From Streptococcus sp. 29896 (GTDB lineage: Bacteria > Bacillota > Bacilli > Lactobacillales > Streptococcaceae), in the NCBI RefSeq assembly GCF_032594915.1, contig NZ_CP118733.1:496001-560000 (forward strand): a stretch of DNA of 64,000 nucleotides, given 5' to 3'. The position numbers and the translations under genes were made by a program. The notes below the pieces were generated by a model. It had not been told where the DNA came from and ran no database searches. It saw nothing but the letters and a program-made list of their open reading frames with translations. Below, piece after piece: positions 55,342 to 63,648 of this stretch (the first letter of the stretch is position 1; every line of letters starts with the position of its first letter).

Positions 55342-55352
55342 TTAGGTAGAAG

Positions 55353-55940
55353 ATGACAATTTGGAAAGAACTTGCAGCCTTTGCAGAGATGGAGACTCCG
55401 CGCCTCTATCTTCGTCCCTTGCGATTTTCGGATGTTGAGGATTTTTATCAGCTGGTTTCGGACCCTGAAAATCTGGCCTTTGTATTTCCAGCTATTCTTG
55501 ATAAGGAAGAAGCTACAGAGGCCCTTGTTCGTGAGGGGATGCAAGCTCCTCTTGGAGTCTGGGGGATGGAAGACAAGGAAAAAGGGTGCTTAATTGGGAT
55601 GATTCGGTTTGAAAAAATCCAAGAAGGCAGTCGCCAGGCTGAAATAGGCTATTTGCTAAGGAAAGACTTCAGAGGAAAGGGGTTGATGACAGAAGCCCTT
55701 AAAACGTTGGTCTTTCTAGCTTTTAACTCCTTGCAATTGAGAGAATTGGCGCTGGTTACTCATGAAGAGAACCGAGCCAGCCAGGCCGTTGCCAAACGCG
55801 TGGGCTTTCAACTCATTCGTTCCTATAAGGGAAGCGACCGTTATAGTCATAAGGTGCGCAAGTATTGCTTGTTTGGCTTAAGCCAGACTAGCTATCAGCA
55901 ACTGACAGAAGAAATAGAGGAAAAAGATGATTACCATTAA
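55353..55940 (+). CDS. GNAT family N-acetyltransferase (RimJ/RimL-like)
   Basis: A 195-residue acetyltransferase with ETPRLYLRPLRFSDVEDFYQ at the N terminus, the acetyl-CoA motif IGYLLRKDFRGKGLMTEAL and the C-terminal NRASQAVAKRVGFQ, the pattern of ribosomal-protein-like acetyltransferases. Acceptor unknown. The ribosome site is weak (AGGTAG), and a second in-frame ATG at 55389 is possible. It overlaps map by 14 bp. Confidence 0.85.
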   Translation: MTIWKELAAFAEMETPRLYLRPLRFSDVEDFYQLVSDPENLAFVFPAILDKEEATEALVREGMQAPLGVWGMEDKEKGCLIGMIRFEKIQEGSRQAEIGYLLRKDFRGKGLMTEALKTLVFLAFNSLQLRELALVTHEENRASQAVAKRVGFQLIRSYKGSDRYSHKVRKYCLFGLSQTSYQQLTEEIEEKDDYH

Positions 55941-56787
55941 ATCACAACGAGAAATTGATGCAATGAACCGTGCTGGTGATGTGCTAGCGGGTATCCATAT
56001 TGGTTTGCGTGACCTGATTAAACCAGGTGTGGACATGTGGGAAGTAGAAGAATATGTCCGCAAAACCTGTAAAGAGAAAAACGTCCTGCCTCTTCAAATT
56101 GGTGTTGATGGTGAGTTGATGGACTATCCATATGCAACTTGTTGTGGGCTCAACGATGAAGTGGCCCATGCCTTCCCACGTCATTACAAACTGAAAGAAG
56201 GGGATTTGCTCAAGGTCGATATGGTTCTCAGTGAGCCATTGGACAAATCAGTTGTTGACGTGTCTAAGCTCAATTTTAATGATGTCAAGGCTATGAAGAA
56301 AATCACCCAAACCTATCGTGGTGGTTGTGCGGATTCTTGTTGGGCCTATGCAGTAGGTCAGGTTTCTGAAGAAGTGCAAAAATTGATGGATGTAACCAAG
56401 GAATGCTTATATCGCGGTATTGAGCAAGCAGTTGTTGGCAATCGTATCGGTGATATCGGTGCGGCTATCCAAGAATATGCCGAAGGACTTGGTTATGGTG
56501 TTGTTCGTGACTTAGTCGGTCATGGAGTTGGTCCAACTTTCCACGAAGAGCCAATGGTTCCTCACTACGGAACAAAAGGCCGTGGACTTCGCTTGCGTGA
56601 GGGCATGGTTTTGACCATCGAGCCAATGATTAACACAGGTACTTGGGAAATCGATACCGATATGAAGACAGGTTGGGCTCATAAGACGCTTGATGGTGGC
56701 TTGTCTTGCCAGTACGAACACCAATTTGTCATTACCAAGGATGGACCAGTTATTTTGACCAGCCAAGGAGAAGAAGGTAGCTACTAA
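55927..56787 (+). CDS. map: methionine aminopeptidase, type I
   Basis: A 286-residue pita-bread metalloprotease removing N-terminal methionine. The metal ligands are in the KVDMVLS, GHGVGPTFHEEP and TIEPM stretches and the late EHQFVIT region. Compared with the shortest bacterial enzymes it has an insertion (about residues 95-135, SEPLDKSVVDVSKLNFNDVK), as in other streptococcal enzymes. AGAGGAAAAAG precedes the ATG within the upstream gene. Confidence 0.95.
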   Translation: MITIKSQREIDAMNRAGDVLAGIHIGLRDLIKPGVDMWEVEEYVRKTCKEKNVLPLQIGVDGELMDYPYATCCGLNDEVAHAFPRHYKLKEGDLLKVDMVLSEPLDKSVVDVSKLNFNDVKAMKKITQTYRGGCADSCWAYAVGQVSEEVQKLMDVTKECLYRGIEQAVVGNRIGDIGAAIQEYAEGLGYGVVRDLVGHGVGPTFHEEPMVPHYGTKGRGLRLREGMVLTIEPMINTGTWEIDTDMKTGWAHKTLDGGLSCQYEHQFVITKDGPVILTSQGEEGSY

Positions 56788-56829
56788 CGAAGAGTAATTG
56801 AGTTGAAATGCAATTGAAAGGAGGAAAAC

Positions 56830-57753
56830 ATGAAGAAGACGAGTTGGAAAAGCAAGTGTCTCGACTTCATTTCCTCCTTTTTTGCGTTTTATCAATCGGC
56901 AGAATTGGAATTGACAAGTGTGGCAGTGGCTTACTATCTGATTATTTCCATTTTCCCCATCTTAATGACCCTGGGAAGTTTGCTGCCTTATCTGTCTATC
57001 GATGTGACGCAGATTTTGACCATCTTGGAAGACCTATTTCCTGCCAGTCTCTACCCTAGTGTGGTTCATATTGTGACCAATGTATTGACCCAGCCTTCCA
57101 ATACCTGGTTGGGCTTTTCCATCCTGACCACTCTCTGGACGATTTCAAAGAGCATGTCGGTCTTACAAAAGGCAGTCAATAAGGCTTATGGAGTCAGTAA
57201 GCATAGGGACTTTATCATCGGACGCTTGGTGGGGATATTTTTAGGTATTGGTCTACAGATCATTATCACCTTGGGAGCCCTTATCCTTGCTTTTGGCAAT
57301 AGCCTGGCTCAGTTATTGACGCGGCAGTTTGGAATTGAAAGTAAATTATGGACCAGTTTGATGAGTCAGAGTCAATATCTGGCCTTGATAGTACTTTTTG
57401 TAGCCCTACTCATGCTGTATTTCTTCTTGCCAAATGTCCGTATCCGAAAAATCCGCTATGTTCTGCCAGGAGCAATCTTTGTCGTCCTTACCCTTGGAAC
57501 GGTAGGGCGCTTGTTTGGCTTGTATGTGGATGCCTATGCCAGCAAACTCTTGGATTTTCGATTTGTGACCTCAGTTATCTTCCTAGTTTTGATGCTCTGG
57601 TTTGTTTTTATGGCCAATCTCTTGATAGTAGGAGCCGTCCTAAACGCTTCCTATCAAAGCCGGAAAGTAGAAGAATTCACCGCGCGGGATGGAGATTTCG
57701 TCTCCATCTTGAACAGGATAAAAGCACGGTTCACCAACGTTGATGAAACATAA
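56830..57753 (+). CDS. YihY/UPF0761 (BrkB-like) family membrane protein
   Basis: A 307-residue polytopic membrane protein with six hydrophobic segments (for example VAVAYYLIISIFPILMTLGS, LVGIFLGIGLQIIITLGALI). Older annotation calls the family ribonuclease BN, which is a misassignment. Function is unknown. AAAGGAGG precedes the ATG. It follows map by 42 bp and ends in a bidirectional terminator. Confidence 0.88.
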   Translation: MKKTSWKSKCLDFISSFFAFYQSAELELTSVAVAYYLIISIFPILMTLGSLLPYLSIDVTQILTILEDLFPASLYPSVVHIVTNVLTQPSNTWLGFSILTTLWTISKSMSVLQKAVNKAYGVSKHRDFIIGRLVGIFLGIGLQIIITLGALILAFGNSLAQLLTRQFGIESKLWTSLMSQSQYLALIVLFVALLMLYFFLPNVRIRKIRYVLPGAIFVVLTLGTVGRLFGLYVDAYASKLLDFRFVTSVIFLVLMLWFVFMANLLIVGAVLNASYQSRKVEEFTARDGDFVSILNRIKARFTNVDET

Positions 57754-57781
57754 ATAGACTGGAAAAAAATCCAGTCTATTT
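57752..57781. terminator. bidirectional terminator between yihY-like and gtrA-like genes
   Basis: AAATAGACTGGA pairs with TCCAGTCTATTT around an A-rich loop; T tracts follow on both strands. Confidence 0.88.
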
Positions 57782-58210
57782 TTTTGTAAAAATAAATAAC
57801 TTACTCAAGAAATAGTTGAGTACGATGACCAGCACTTGTGAGAAGAGTGTCGCGATGGCGTTGACTAGTGAGATGTCATTGTTGACGAATTGTCCAATCC
57901 ATTGTGGGTAGGCTTGTACCAGTAAATAGGCTAAAAACATGTCTAAAACCAGTGTTAGGATACGGGCAGACACAAATTTGACAAGACGCTGTGGCCAGCC
58001 CTCTCTATCCTGTTTGAAAACGAACCGATCGTTGGTCCAGAAGGCAAAGAGAATGGCGACAGCATTTGCCAAGAGGGTAACAAGGAGAATGGAAGGGATG
58101 ATTAGAAATAGTCCCATCCGAGTGACTATATAGACAAGTGTTGCAGCGACCCCTGCAATCAAATAAAGAATGACTTCATTATGTATGAGTTGATAAAATA
58201 GTTTTTTCAT
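57776..58210 (-). CDS. GtrA family membrane protein
   Basis: A 144-residue protein with four transmembrane helices in the GtrA pattern (IAGVAATLVYIVTRMGLFLI at the first). The family is implicated in flipping or moving polyprenyl-linked sugars for cell-surface glycan synthesis. No glycosyltransferase gene is adjacent. On the minus strand TGATAGACT lies seven bases before the ATG and no ribosome site is visible, so it may be a further leaderless gene. Confidence 0.85.
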   Translation of the reverse strand: MKKLFYQLIHNEVILYLIAGVAATLVYIVTRMGLFLIIPSILLVTLLANAVAILFAFWTNDRFVFKQDREGWPQRLVKFVSARILTLVLDMFLAYLLVQAYPQWIGQFVNNDISLVNAIATLFSQVLVIVLNYFLSKLFIFTKK

Positions 58211-58276
58211 AAGAACTAGTCTATCATTTTTCTTTCATTTATGCTATACTAGACAACGTTGTTGAGAAAATCAATG

Positions 58277-58335
58277 ACCCTTGGGGCTTGCTCACTTTAC
58301 CCAAGCATATTTTAAGCATCTTGCTAAAGGAGAAT
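58277..58335 (+). promoter_or_regulatory. preQ1-II (COG4708 motif) riboswitch
   Basis: The leader of queT contains CTTGGGGCTT, CCCAAGCATATTTTA, the short AGCATCTTGCT hairpin and the ribosome site AAAGGAGAA, in the order and spacing of the class II preQ1 aptamer. CTTGGG (58280-58285) pairs with CCCAAG (58300-58305). Binding of preQ1 would hide the Shine-Dalgarno sequence. The downstream gene is the COG4708 transporter from which the motif takes its name, which strengthens the call. The promoter -10 (TATACT) lies near 58246. Confidence 0.88.
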
Positions 58336-58339
58336 TTTT

Positions 58340-58849
58340 ATGAAAACATCTAAATGGACTGCCAAAGATATGGCAGAAATTGCTCTGATTGCGGCTATCT
58401 ATGTAGCTCTTACCTTGACACCGCCCTTGAATGCCATGTCATTTGGTGCTATTCAGTTTCGCTTGTCAGAAATGCTCAATTTCTTGGCTTTCTATAATCG
58501 CAAATATATCTTCGCTGTGACCATCGGCTGTATGATTTCAAACTTGATTGGTTTTGGCGTGATTGACCTTTTTGTTGGTGGATTTTCAACCTTGATTTTT
58601 GTCACAGTCGGGGTCATCCTCTTTGAAAAATACAAGAAAGACTACCTCTTTGGTGGCTTGTTTAATAAGGCATTCTTTTATTTCTCATTCTTTTTTGCGG
58701 CGACTATGTTTACCATCGCTTTGGAATTGAAAGTTCTGTATGATTTGCCTTTCTTTCTGACATGGCTGACAACTGCAACAGGGGAACTGGTGTCTCTGTT
58801 AGTGGGTTCCCTCGTTATTGAACGTGTTGCGAAACGACTTTCTTTGTAA
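58340..58849 (+). CDS. queT: queuosine precursor transporter QueT
   Basis: A 169-residue polytopic membrane protein of the QueT (COG4708) family, the substrate-specificity component predicted to take up preQ1 or preQ0 with an ECF energising module. Five to six hydrophobic segments are visible, with MSFGAIQFRLSEMLNFLAF as a family stretch. Translation is controlled by the preQ1-II riboswitch upstream. The genes for the ECF module are not in the window. Confidence 0.92.
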   Translation: MKTSKWTAKDMAEIALIAAIYVALTLTPPLNAMSFGAIQFRLSEMLNFLAFYNRKYIFAVTIGCMISNLIGFGVIDLFVGGFSTLIFVTVGVILFEKYKKDYLFGGLFNKAFFYFSFFFAATMFTIALELKVLYDLPFFLTWLTTATGELVSLLVGSLVIERVAKRLSL

Positions 58850-58855
58850 AGAATT

Positions 58856-58876
58856 GGCGGCTTTAGTCGCCTTTTT
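58856..58876 (+). terminator. queT terminator
   Basis: GGCG pairs with CGCC around an 8-nt loop, followed by TTTTTCTTTT. Confidence 0.65.
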
Positions 58877-58935
58877 CTTTTGTAAGTGCTGACAAATTTG
58901 TTTATAATAAAAGAAATAAAACAAGGAGGCTTTCT

Positions 58936-59778
58936 ATGGAAACCTATCAATTAACAAACGGCGTCACCATTCCAAAAATTGGTTTTGGGACTTGGCAAAT
59001 TCCTGACGGAGAAGAGGCTCACCGTGCTGTTCTCTACGCCTTAGAAGCTGGCTATCGCCACATTGACACGGCCCAGATTTACGGCAATGAAGCTAGCGTC
59101 GGACAGGCACTGGCAGACAGTGGACTGGCTCGTGAGGACATTTTCCTGACTACAAAGGTCTGGAACGACAAGGTTGGTGTGGAGGATACGCTAGCATCTG
59201 TTGAGGAGTCCATGACAAAGCTGGGAGTGGACTATTTGGACCTACTCCTTATCCACTGGCCCAATCCACAGGCTATTCGTGACGGTATCGGCTGGAAAGA
59301 AAGGAATGCCCAAGTTTGGTCTGCCTTAGAAACCCTTTACAAAGAAGGCAAGGCCAAGGCTATCGGTGTCTCGAACTTTATGGAACATCACCTTGAGAGC
59401 TTGCTTGAAACGGCTGAAATCACACCCATGGTCAACCAGATCATGCTGGCACCAGGAACGCCTCAGACAGAATTAGTCGCCTACTGCAAAGCCAAAGGCA
59501 TTCTCTTGGAGGCCTATAGCCCATTTGGTACAGGAACCCTCTTCCAGAGCCAAGAGGCAGCAGACTTAGCCAAAGAAGCAGGCTGTAGTGTTGCTCAATT
59601 GGCACTGGCTTGGTCTTTAGATAAGGGCTTTCTGCCATTGCCAAAATCAACCAGCCCAGAAAATATCAAGGCTAACCTAGATATTGCTGACCTGTCGATT
59701 AGTCCTGAGGCCGTAGCCCAGCTGGATAAGCTTGAAGGAGTTAAGGGCTGGTTGGATCCAGACCAAGCAGGATTTTAA
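58936..59778 (+). CDS. aldo/keto reductase
   Basis: A 280-residue NADPH-dependent (alpha/beta)8 oxidoreductase. The catalytic tetrad is visible: Asp and Tyr in DTAQIYGNE, Lys in LTTKVWN, His in LLIHWPNP. The late PLPKSTSPENIKANLDI stretch binds NADPH. It resembles 2,5-diketo-gluconate or methylglyoxal reductase-type members. Substrate undetermined. AAGGAGG precedes the ATG and a terminator (59796-59823) follows. Confidence 0.92.
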   Translation: METYQLTNGVTIPKIGFGTWQIPDGEEAHRAVLYALEAGYRHIDTAQIYGNEASVGQALADSGLAREDIFLTTKVWNDKVGVEDTLASVEESMTKLGVDYLDLLLIHWPNPQAIRDGIGWKERNAQVWSALETLYKEGKAKAIGVSNFMEHHLESLLETAEITPMVNQIMLAPGTPQTELVAYCKAKGILLEAYSPFGTGTLFQSQEAADLAKEAGCSVAQLALAWSLDKGFLPLPKSTSPENIKANLDIADLSISPEAVAQLDKLEGVKGWLDPDQAGF

Positions 59779-59795
59779 CTGACTCATTGGAAAGA

Positions 59796-59823
59796 GTATG
59801 CGGAAGAGCCGTATGCTTTTTCT
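59796..59823 (+). terminator. terminator after the aldo/keto reductase gene
   Basis: GTATGCGG pairs with CCGTATGC (two G-U pairs) around AAGAG, then five T residues. Confidence 0.7.
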
Positions 59824-59848
59824 ATTAAGCAAATTTACCCCCACTTCA

Positions 59849-59857
59849 TGCTATAAT
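59849..59857 (+). promoter_or_regulatory. extended -10 promoter, leaderless start for tex
   Basis: TGCTATAAT ends at 59857 and seven bases (AGTAAGT) separate it from the ATG at 59865. No Shine-Dalgarno motif lies in between. Confidence 0.65.
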
Positions 59858-59864
59858 AGTAAGT

Positions 59865-61994
59865 ATGGAAGATAAATATTTGAAAATTGCCCAGGAATTG
59901 GGCGTCAGTTTGAAACAAATCGATACGGTGTTGACCTTGACAGCTGAAGGCAATACCATTCCCTTTATTGCTCGCTACCGTAAGGAAGCAACGGGGAACT
60001 TGGACGAGGTGGTCATCAAGGCCATTATTGATCGCGACAAGGCTTTGACGGCTTTGGCAGACCGAAAAGAGACGGTTCTTACCAAGATTGAAGAACAAGG
60101 CAAGTTGACCGACCAACTCCGTCAGGCTATTGAAGAAGCGGAAAAGTTAGCAGATGTCGAGGAACTCTACCTACCTTATAAGGAAAAACGCCGCACCAAG
60201 GCAACCGTGGCTCGTGAAGCAGGTCTGTTTCCATTGGCACGTCTGATTTTGAAAAATGTAGCTGACTTGGAAACGCAGGCGGCTAACTTTATTTGTGAAG
60301 GCTTTGCTACTGCACAAGCCTGTCTAGCAGGGGCAGTTGACATCTTGGTTGAAGCCATTTCAGAAGATGCCAAGCTTCGGGCTTGGACCTACCATGAAAT
60401 CCAGACCAATTCCAGTCTGTATTCCGAATTGAAAGATCAGGAAGCAGATGAAAAGCTAGTCTTTCAGATGTACTATGACTTTTCTGAAAATGTTGCCAAG
60501 ATGCAGGGCTATCGGACCCTGGCTCTCAACCGTGGTGAGAAAATCGGTGCCTTGAAAGTCGGTTTTGAGCACAATATCGACAAGATCATCCGTTTCTTTG
60601 AAGTGCGTTTTCCGCAGAAAAATGCCTACATCGCAGATGCCATCAATCAAGCTGTTAAGAAAAAAATCATTCCAGCCATGGAACGCCGCATTCGGACCGA
60701 GTTGACGGAAAGTGCAGAAGAAGGAGCCATCGCCCTCTTCTCAGACAATCTACGCAACCTGCTCCTTGTACCGCCTTTAAAAGGGAAAATGGTATTGGGC
60801 TTTGATCCAGCCTTTCGGACAGGGGCCAAGCTGGCAGTGGTGGATCAGACTGGTAAACTCTTGACCACCCAGGTTATTCATCCTGTCAAACCTGCTTCTC
60901 AGGCCCAAATCGCCCAAGCCAAGAAAGACTTGGCAGACTTGATTGGGCAATACCAAGTGGAAATCATTGCCATCGGAAACGGGACTGCCAGCCGTGAGTC
61001 GGAGGCTTTCGTTGCTGATTTGCTTAAGGATTTTCCAGCGGTTTCTTATGTCATCGTCAATGAAAGCGGAGCCTCTGTTTACTCAGCTTCTGAACTGGCG
61101 AGAACAGAGTTTCCAGACCTGACCGTCGAAAAACGCTCTGCCATTTCCATAGCCCGCCGTCTGCAAGACCCTCTGGCTGAGCTGGTCAAAATCGATCCCA
61201 AGTCGATTGGTGTCGGCCAGTACCAGCACGATGTCAACCAGAAGCTCCTGTCGGAAAGTCTGGACTTTGTGGTGGATACGGTGGTCAACCAGGTCGGTGT
61301 CAATGTCAACACGGCTAGTCCTGCCCTCCTGGCCCACGTGGCCGGTCTTAACAAGACCATTTCGGAGAACATCGTCAAGTACCGCGAGGAAAATGGTGCC
61401 CTGACCTCGCGTCAGCAGCTCAAGAAGGTTCCCCGTTTGGGCGACAAAGCCTTTGAGCAAGCGGCCGGCTTCTTGCGGATTCCAGATGCGACCAACTTTT
61501 TGGACAATACTGGTGTGCACCCAGAGTCTTACAAGGCTGTAGAGAACTTGTTGGCACTCCTAAGCATTGACCACATAGATGCAGTTGCGCAGGAAAAATT
61601 AAAGCAGGTGACTATCGCAGAAACAGCTGAAAAAATTGGTGTCGGTCAGGAGACCTTGAAGGACATCATCGCAGACTTGCTCAAGCCTGGTCGGGATATG
61701 CGGGATGAATTTGCAGCACCTGTCCTTCGTCAAGATGTCTTGGACTTCAAAGATCTGCAAATCGGTCAGAAGTTAGAAGGAGTAGTCCGCAATGTCGTCG
61801 ATTTTGGAGCCTTTGTTGATATCGGTATCCATGAGGATGGGCTCATTCACATCTCCAATATGAGTAAGAATTTCATCAAGCATCCTAGCCAAGTGGTCTC
61901 AGTCGGTGACTTGGTGACTGTATGGGTCCACAAGCTGGATGAGCAACGTGAGAAGGTCAATTTGACTCTGGTGCCCCCTCGTGAATCTAACTGA
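59865..61994 (+). CDS. tex: Tex-family RNA-binding transcription accessory protein
   Basis: A 709-residue protein with the Tex layout: N-terminal HTH-like and central helical region, a YqgF/RNase H-like domain (ending near [13 protein letters not shown]), helix-hairpin-helix DNA-binding elements ([40 protein letters not shown]) and a C-terminal S1 domain ([20 protein letters not shown]). Tex proteins bind nucleic acid and influence transcription and stress tolerance. The sprT GTG start overlaps its end by 14 bp. It is probably translated from a leaderless mRNA. Confidence 0.94.
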   Translation: MEDKYLKIAQELGVSLKQIDTVLTLTAEGNTIPFIARYRKEATGNLDEVVIKAIIDRDKALTALADRKETVLTKIEEQGKLTDQLRQAIEEAEKLADVEELYLPYKEKRRTKATVAREAGLFPLARLILKNVADLETQAANFICEGFATAQACLAGAVDILVEAISEDAKLRAWTYHEIQTNSSLYSELKDQEADEKLVFQMYYDFSENVAKMQGYRTLALNRGEKIGALKVGFEHNIDKIIRFFEVRFPQKNAYIADAINQAVKKKIIPAMERRIRTELTESAEEGAIALFSDNLRNLLLVPPLKGKMVLGFDPAFRTGAKLAVVDQTGKLLTTQVIHPVKPASQAQIAQAKKDLADLIGQYQVEIIAIGNGTASRESEAFVADLLKDFPAVSYVIVNESGASVYSASELARTEFPDLTVEKRSAISIARRLQDPLAELVKIDPKSIGVGQYQHDVNQKLLSESLDFVVDTVVNQVGVNVNTASPALLAHVAGLNKTISENIVKYREENGALTSRQQLKKVPRLGDKAFEQAAGFLRIPDATNFLDNTGVHPESYKAVENLLALLSIDHIDAVAQEKLKQVTIAETAEKIGVGQETLKDIIADLLKPGRDMRDEFAAPVLRQDVLDFKDLQIGQKLEGVVRNVVDFGAFVDIGIHEDGLIHISNMSKNFIKHPSQVVSVGDLVTVWVHKLDEQREKVNLTLVPPRESN

Positions 61995-62415
61995 GTACGT
62001 GCAGCAGGTTTCGTTGGAGGACTTCGGTAAGGAATTTCGACATCAAGCTGTTTGGAATCGCCGACTGCGGTCGACAGGTGGCCGCTTTTTTCCAAAAGAT
62101 GGGCATTTGGACTTTAACCCCAAACATTTGGAGGAGCAAGGTTTAGAGGTCTTTCGTAAGATTGTTCGCCACGAGCTCTGCCATTATCATCTCTACTTTG
62201 AGAAAAAAGGCTATCGGCATAAGGACAGGGACTTCAAGGAGTTACTGGCTGCGGTGGACGGCTTCCGCTATGCTCCCAGCCTTCAGCAGACAGCCAAACC
62301 TTCCCTGCTGTATACCTGCCAGTCCTGTGGGCAGGTTTACCAGCGGAGACGCCGCATTGACCTAAAAAAATACCGCTGTGGGCGCTGCAAAGGAGCTTTA
62401 AAGCAAGACAGGTAA
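61981..62415 (+). CDS. SprT family zinc metalloprotease-like protein
   Basis: A 144-residue protein with the HExxH motif in [12 protein letters not shown] and a C-terminal zinc ribbon (CQSC near residue 112, CGRC near 134). Normal length for bacterial SprT-like proteins, whose eukaryotic relatives (SPRTN) clear DNA-protein crosslinks. It begins with GTG inside the last codons of tex, so it is translationally coupled. Confidence 0.9.
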   Translation: MNLTEYVQQVSLEDFGKEFRHQAVWNRRLRSTGGRFFPKDGHLDFNPKHLEEQGLEVFRKIVRHELCHYHLYFEKKGYRHKDRDFKELLAAVDGFRYAPSLQQTAKPSLLYTCQSCGQVYQRRRRIDLKKYRCGRCKGALKQDR

Positions 62416-62416
62416 G

Positions 62417-62441
62417 AATCAGTCCTCGGGCTGATTTTTTT
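62417..62441 (+). terminator. terminator after sprT
   Basis: AATCAGTC pairs with GGCTGATT (one G-U) around CTCG, followed by seven T residues. Confidence 0.8.
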
Positions 62442-62483
62442 GTGGACAAATGTGATATACTAGAAGGGAATTGAGGTGACATC

Positions 62484-63254
62484 ATGAGTTATCAACAGAG
62501 AGAGCGTTTGATGGAGCTCTATGAAAAAGGGGTTTTAACCAAGGAAGAAGCCAAGGCTTGTTTTTTGACCTTTGATGAGCGACCAGAACAGTTGTTTGTG
62601 GAAGAAAAAACCAAACTATCTTTTTCTCTGCCGAGTTTAAAGGTCTTTTCATCGACCAAGCGGCAACAGGCTTACCAGTTTCAAGGCATTGAGTCCCTCT
62701 TTATTCGATTGACCAGTGGAAAAGTGGTTTTTAGCAAATCCAAATCAGACGATTTACAGGTCAAGATTGTCTATCCTAGCCAGACCAGAGAAGAGGACTT
62801 GCCACAATTTTTTGTAGAAAATAAGGGGCTTTACTATTCTTCTGCAGTTAGTTGCCAATTAATGGTTTCCTTGCCAGAGGCTTGGTTGTCCATTTTGGAT
62901 TTGGATTTGGGAAAGGCGGAGGCGCGACTAGACTATCTTCCATTTGAAGATATGGCAGTGCATAGTCAGATGGACGAAAAACAACAGGACGTTCGTTTGA
63001 CCTTGGACGGTAGTCGTTCTCAGGCTCTGTCTATCCAAGTCAGAATGGCTCCCATTCATCTCAACCTTGGTAAGCAATTGGGGATCAAGGGGAAAATGGA
63101 AGCCAAAAGTGGTCAGTTGATCATTAATCGTAAAAAGATAGCGAATCCCTTTATTTGTGATCGGGCTGGTCAGGAAACTGCTTTTGTCCGAATTCAAACA
63201 GATCGGAGCCCGATTACGCTAAAAGGAGGAAAAGAAATTGTTAAAGCTTTTTAG
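62484..63254 (+). CDS. DUF4097-like (LiaG-type) protein
   Basis: A 256-residue protein without a signal peptide. The N-terminal 30 residues form a short helical SHOCT-like segment (RERLMELYEKGVLTKEEAKA), followed by a beta-rich region resembling the DUF4097/LiaG beta-helix-like fold. It overlaps the PspC-domain gene by 17 bp; the same pairing occurs in envelope-stress (Lia/Psp) operons, suggesting a membrane-stress role. That is inference; the family match is moderate. Confidence 0.6.
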   Translation: MSYQQRERLMELYEKGVLTKEEAKACFLTFDERPEQLFVEEKTKLSFSLPSLKVFSSTKRQQAYQFQGIESLFIRLTSGKVVFSKSKSDDLQVKIVYPSQTREEDLPQFFVENKGLYYSSAVSCQLMVSLPEAWLSILDLDLGKAEARLDYLPFEDMAVHSQMDEKQQDVRLTLDGSRSQALSIQVRMAPIHLNLGKQLGIKGKMEAKSGQLIINRKKIANPFICDRAGQETAFVRIQTDRSPITLKGGKEIVKAF

Positions 63255-63504
63255 AAAACGGACGGGTCAGGTTTGGCGAGGGGTTCTTGCAGGCTTGGCA
63301 GATAAATTTTCATGGAATGTATCCGTCCTACGCTGGGCTTTTGTGCTTTTAGTTGCTTTTTCGGGCAGATTGGGAATGGGCCTACTGTTGACCTATCTAA
63401 TTTTGGGTTTTGTCCTTCCTTATAGAGAGGATTGGGAAGCAGAACAGTTTGGCTTGGGACCGCGAAAAATAAAAGAAGCTGAGTCTCTGTCGTCTGAAAA
63501 ATAA
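63238..63504 (+). CDS. PspC domain membrane protein
   Basis: An 88-residue protein with a PspC domain: GQVWRGVLAGLADKFSWNVS, then a strongly hydrophobic segment (AFVLLVAFSGRLGMGLLLTYLIL). It starts at TTG (63238), eight bases after GGAGGA; no ATG is available in frame. PspC proteins act in envelope stress, often with LiaF-like partners. It overlaps the upstream gene and precedes hprK after a terminator. Confidence 0.85.
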   Translation: MLKLFRKRTGQVWRGVLAGLADKFSWNVSVLRWAFVLLVAFSGRLGMGLLLTYLILGFVLPYREDWEAEQFGLGPRKIKEAESLSSEK

Positions 63505-63530
63505 GGAGGAGAATGAGCTGATACAGAGAC

Positions 63531-63559
63531 GCCCCATCTGAAACGGATGTGGGCTTTTC
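63531..63559 (+). terminator. terminator after the PspC gene
   Basis: GCCCCATC pairs with GATGTGGGC (one bulge) around TGAAACG, followed by TTTTCTTT. Confidence 0.75.
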
Positions 63560-63648
63560 TTTCTGAAAAATACTTCCAGAAGGGTCCCTCTAACTGTTCA
63601 AGTCAAGCGAGCTTATGTTATAATAGGAAAAAAGAAAAGGAGGGCTCT

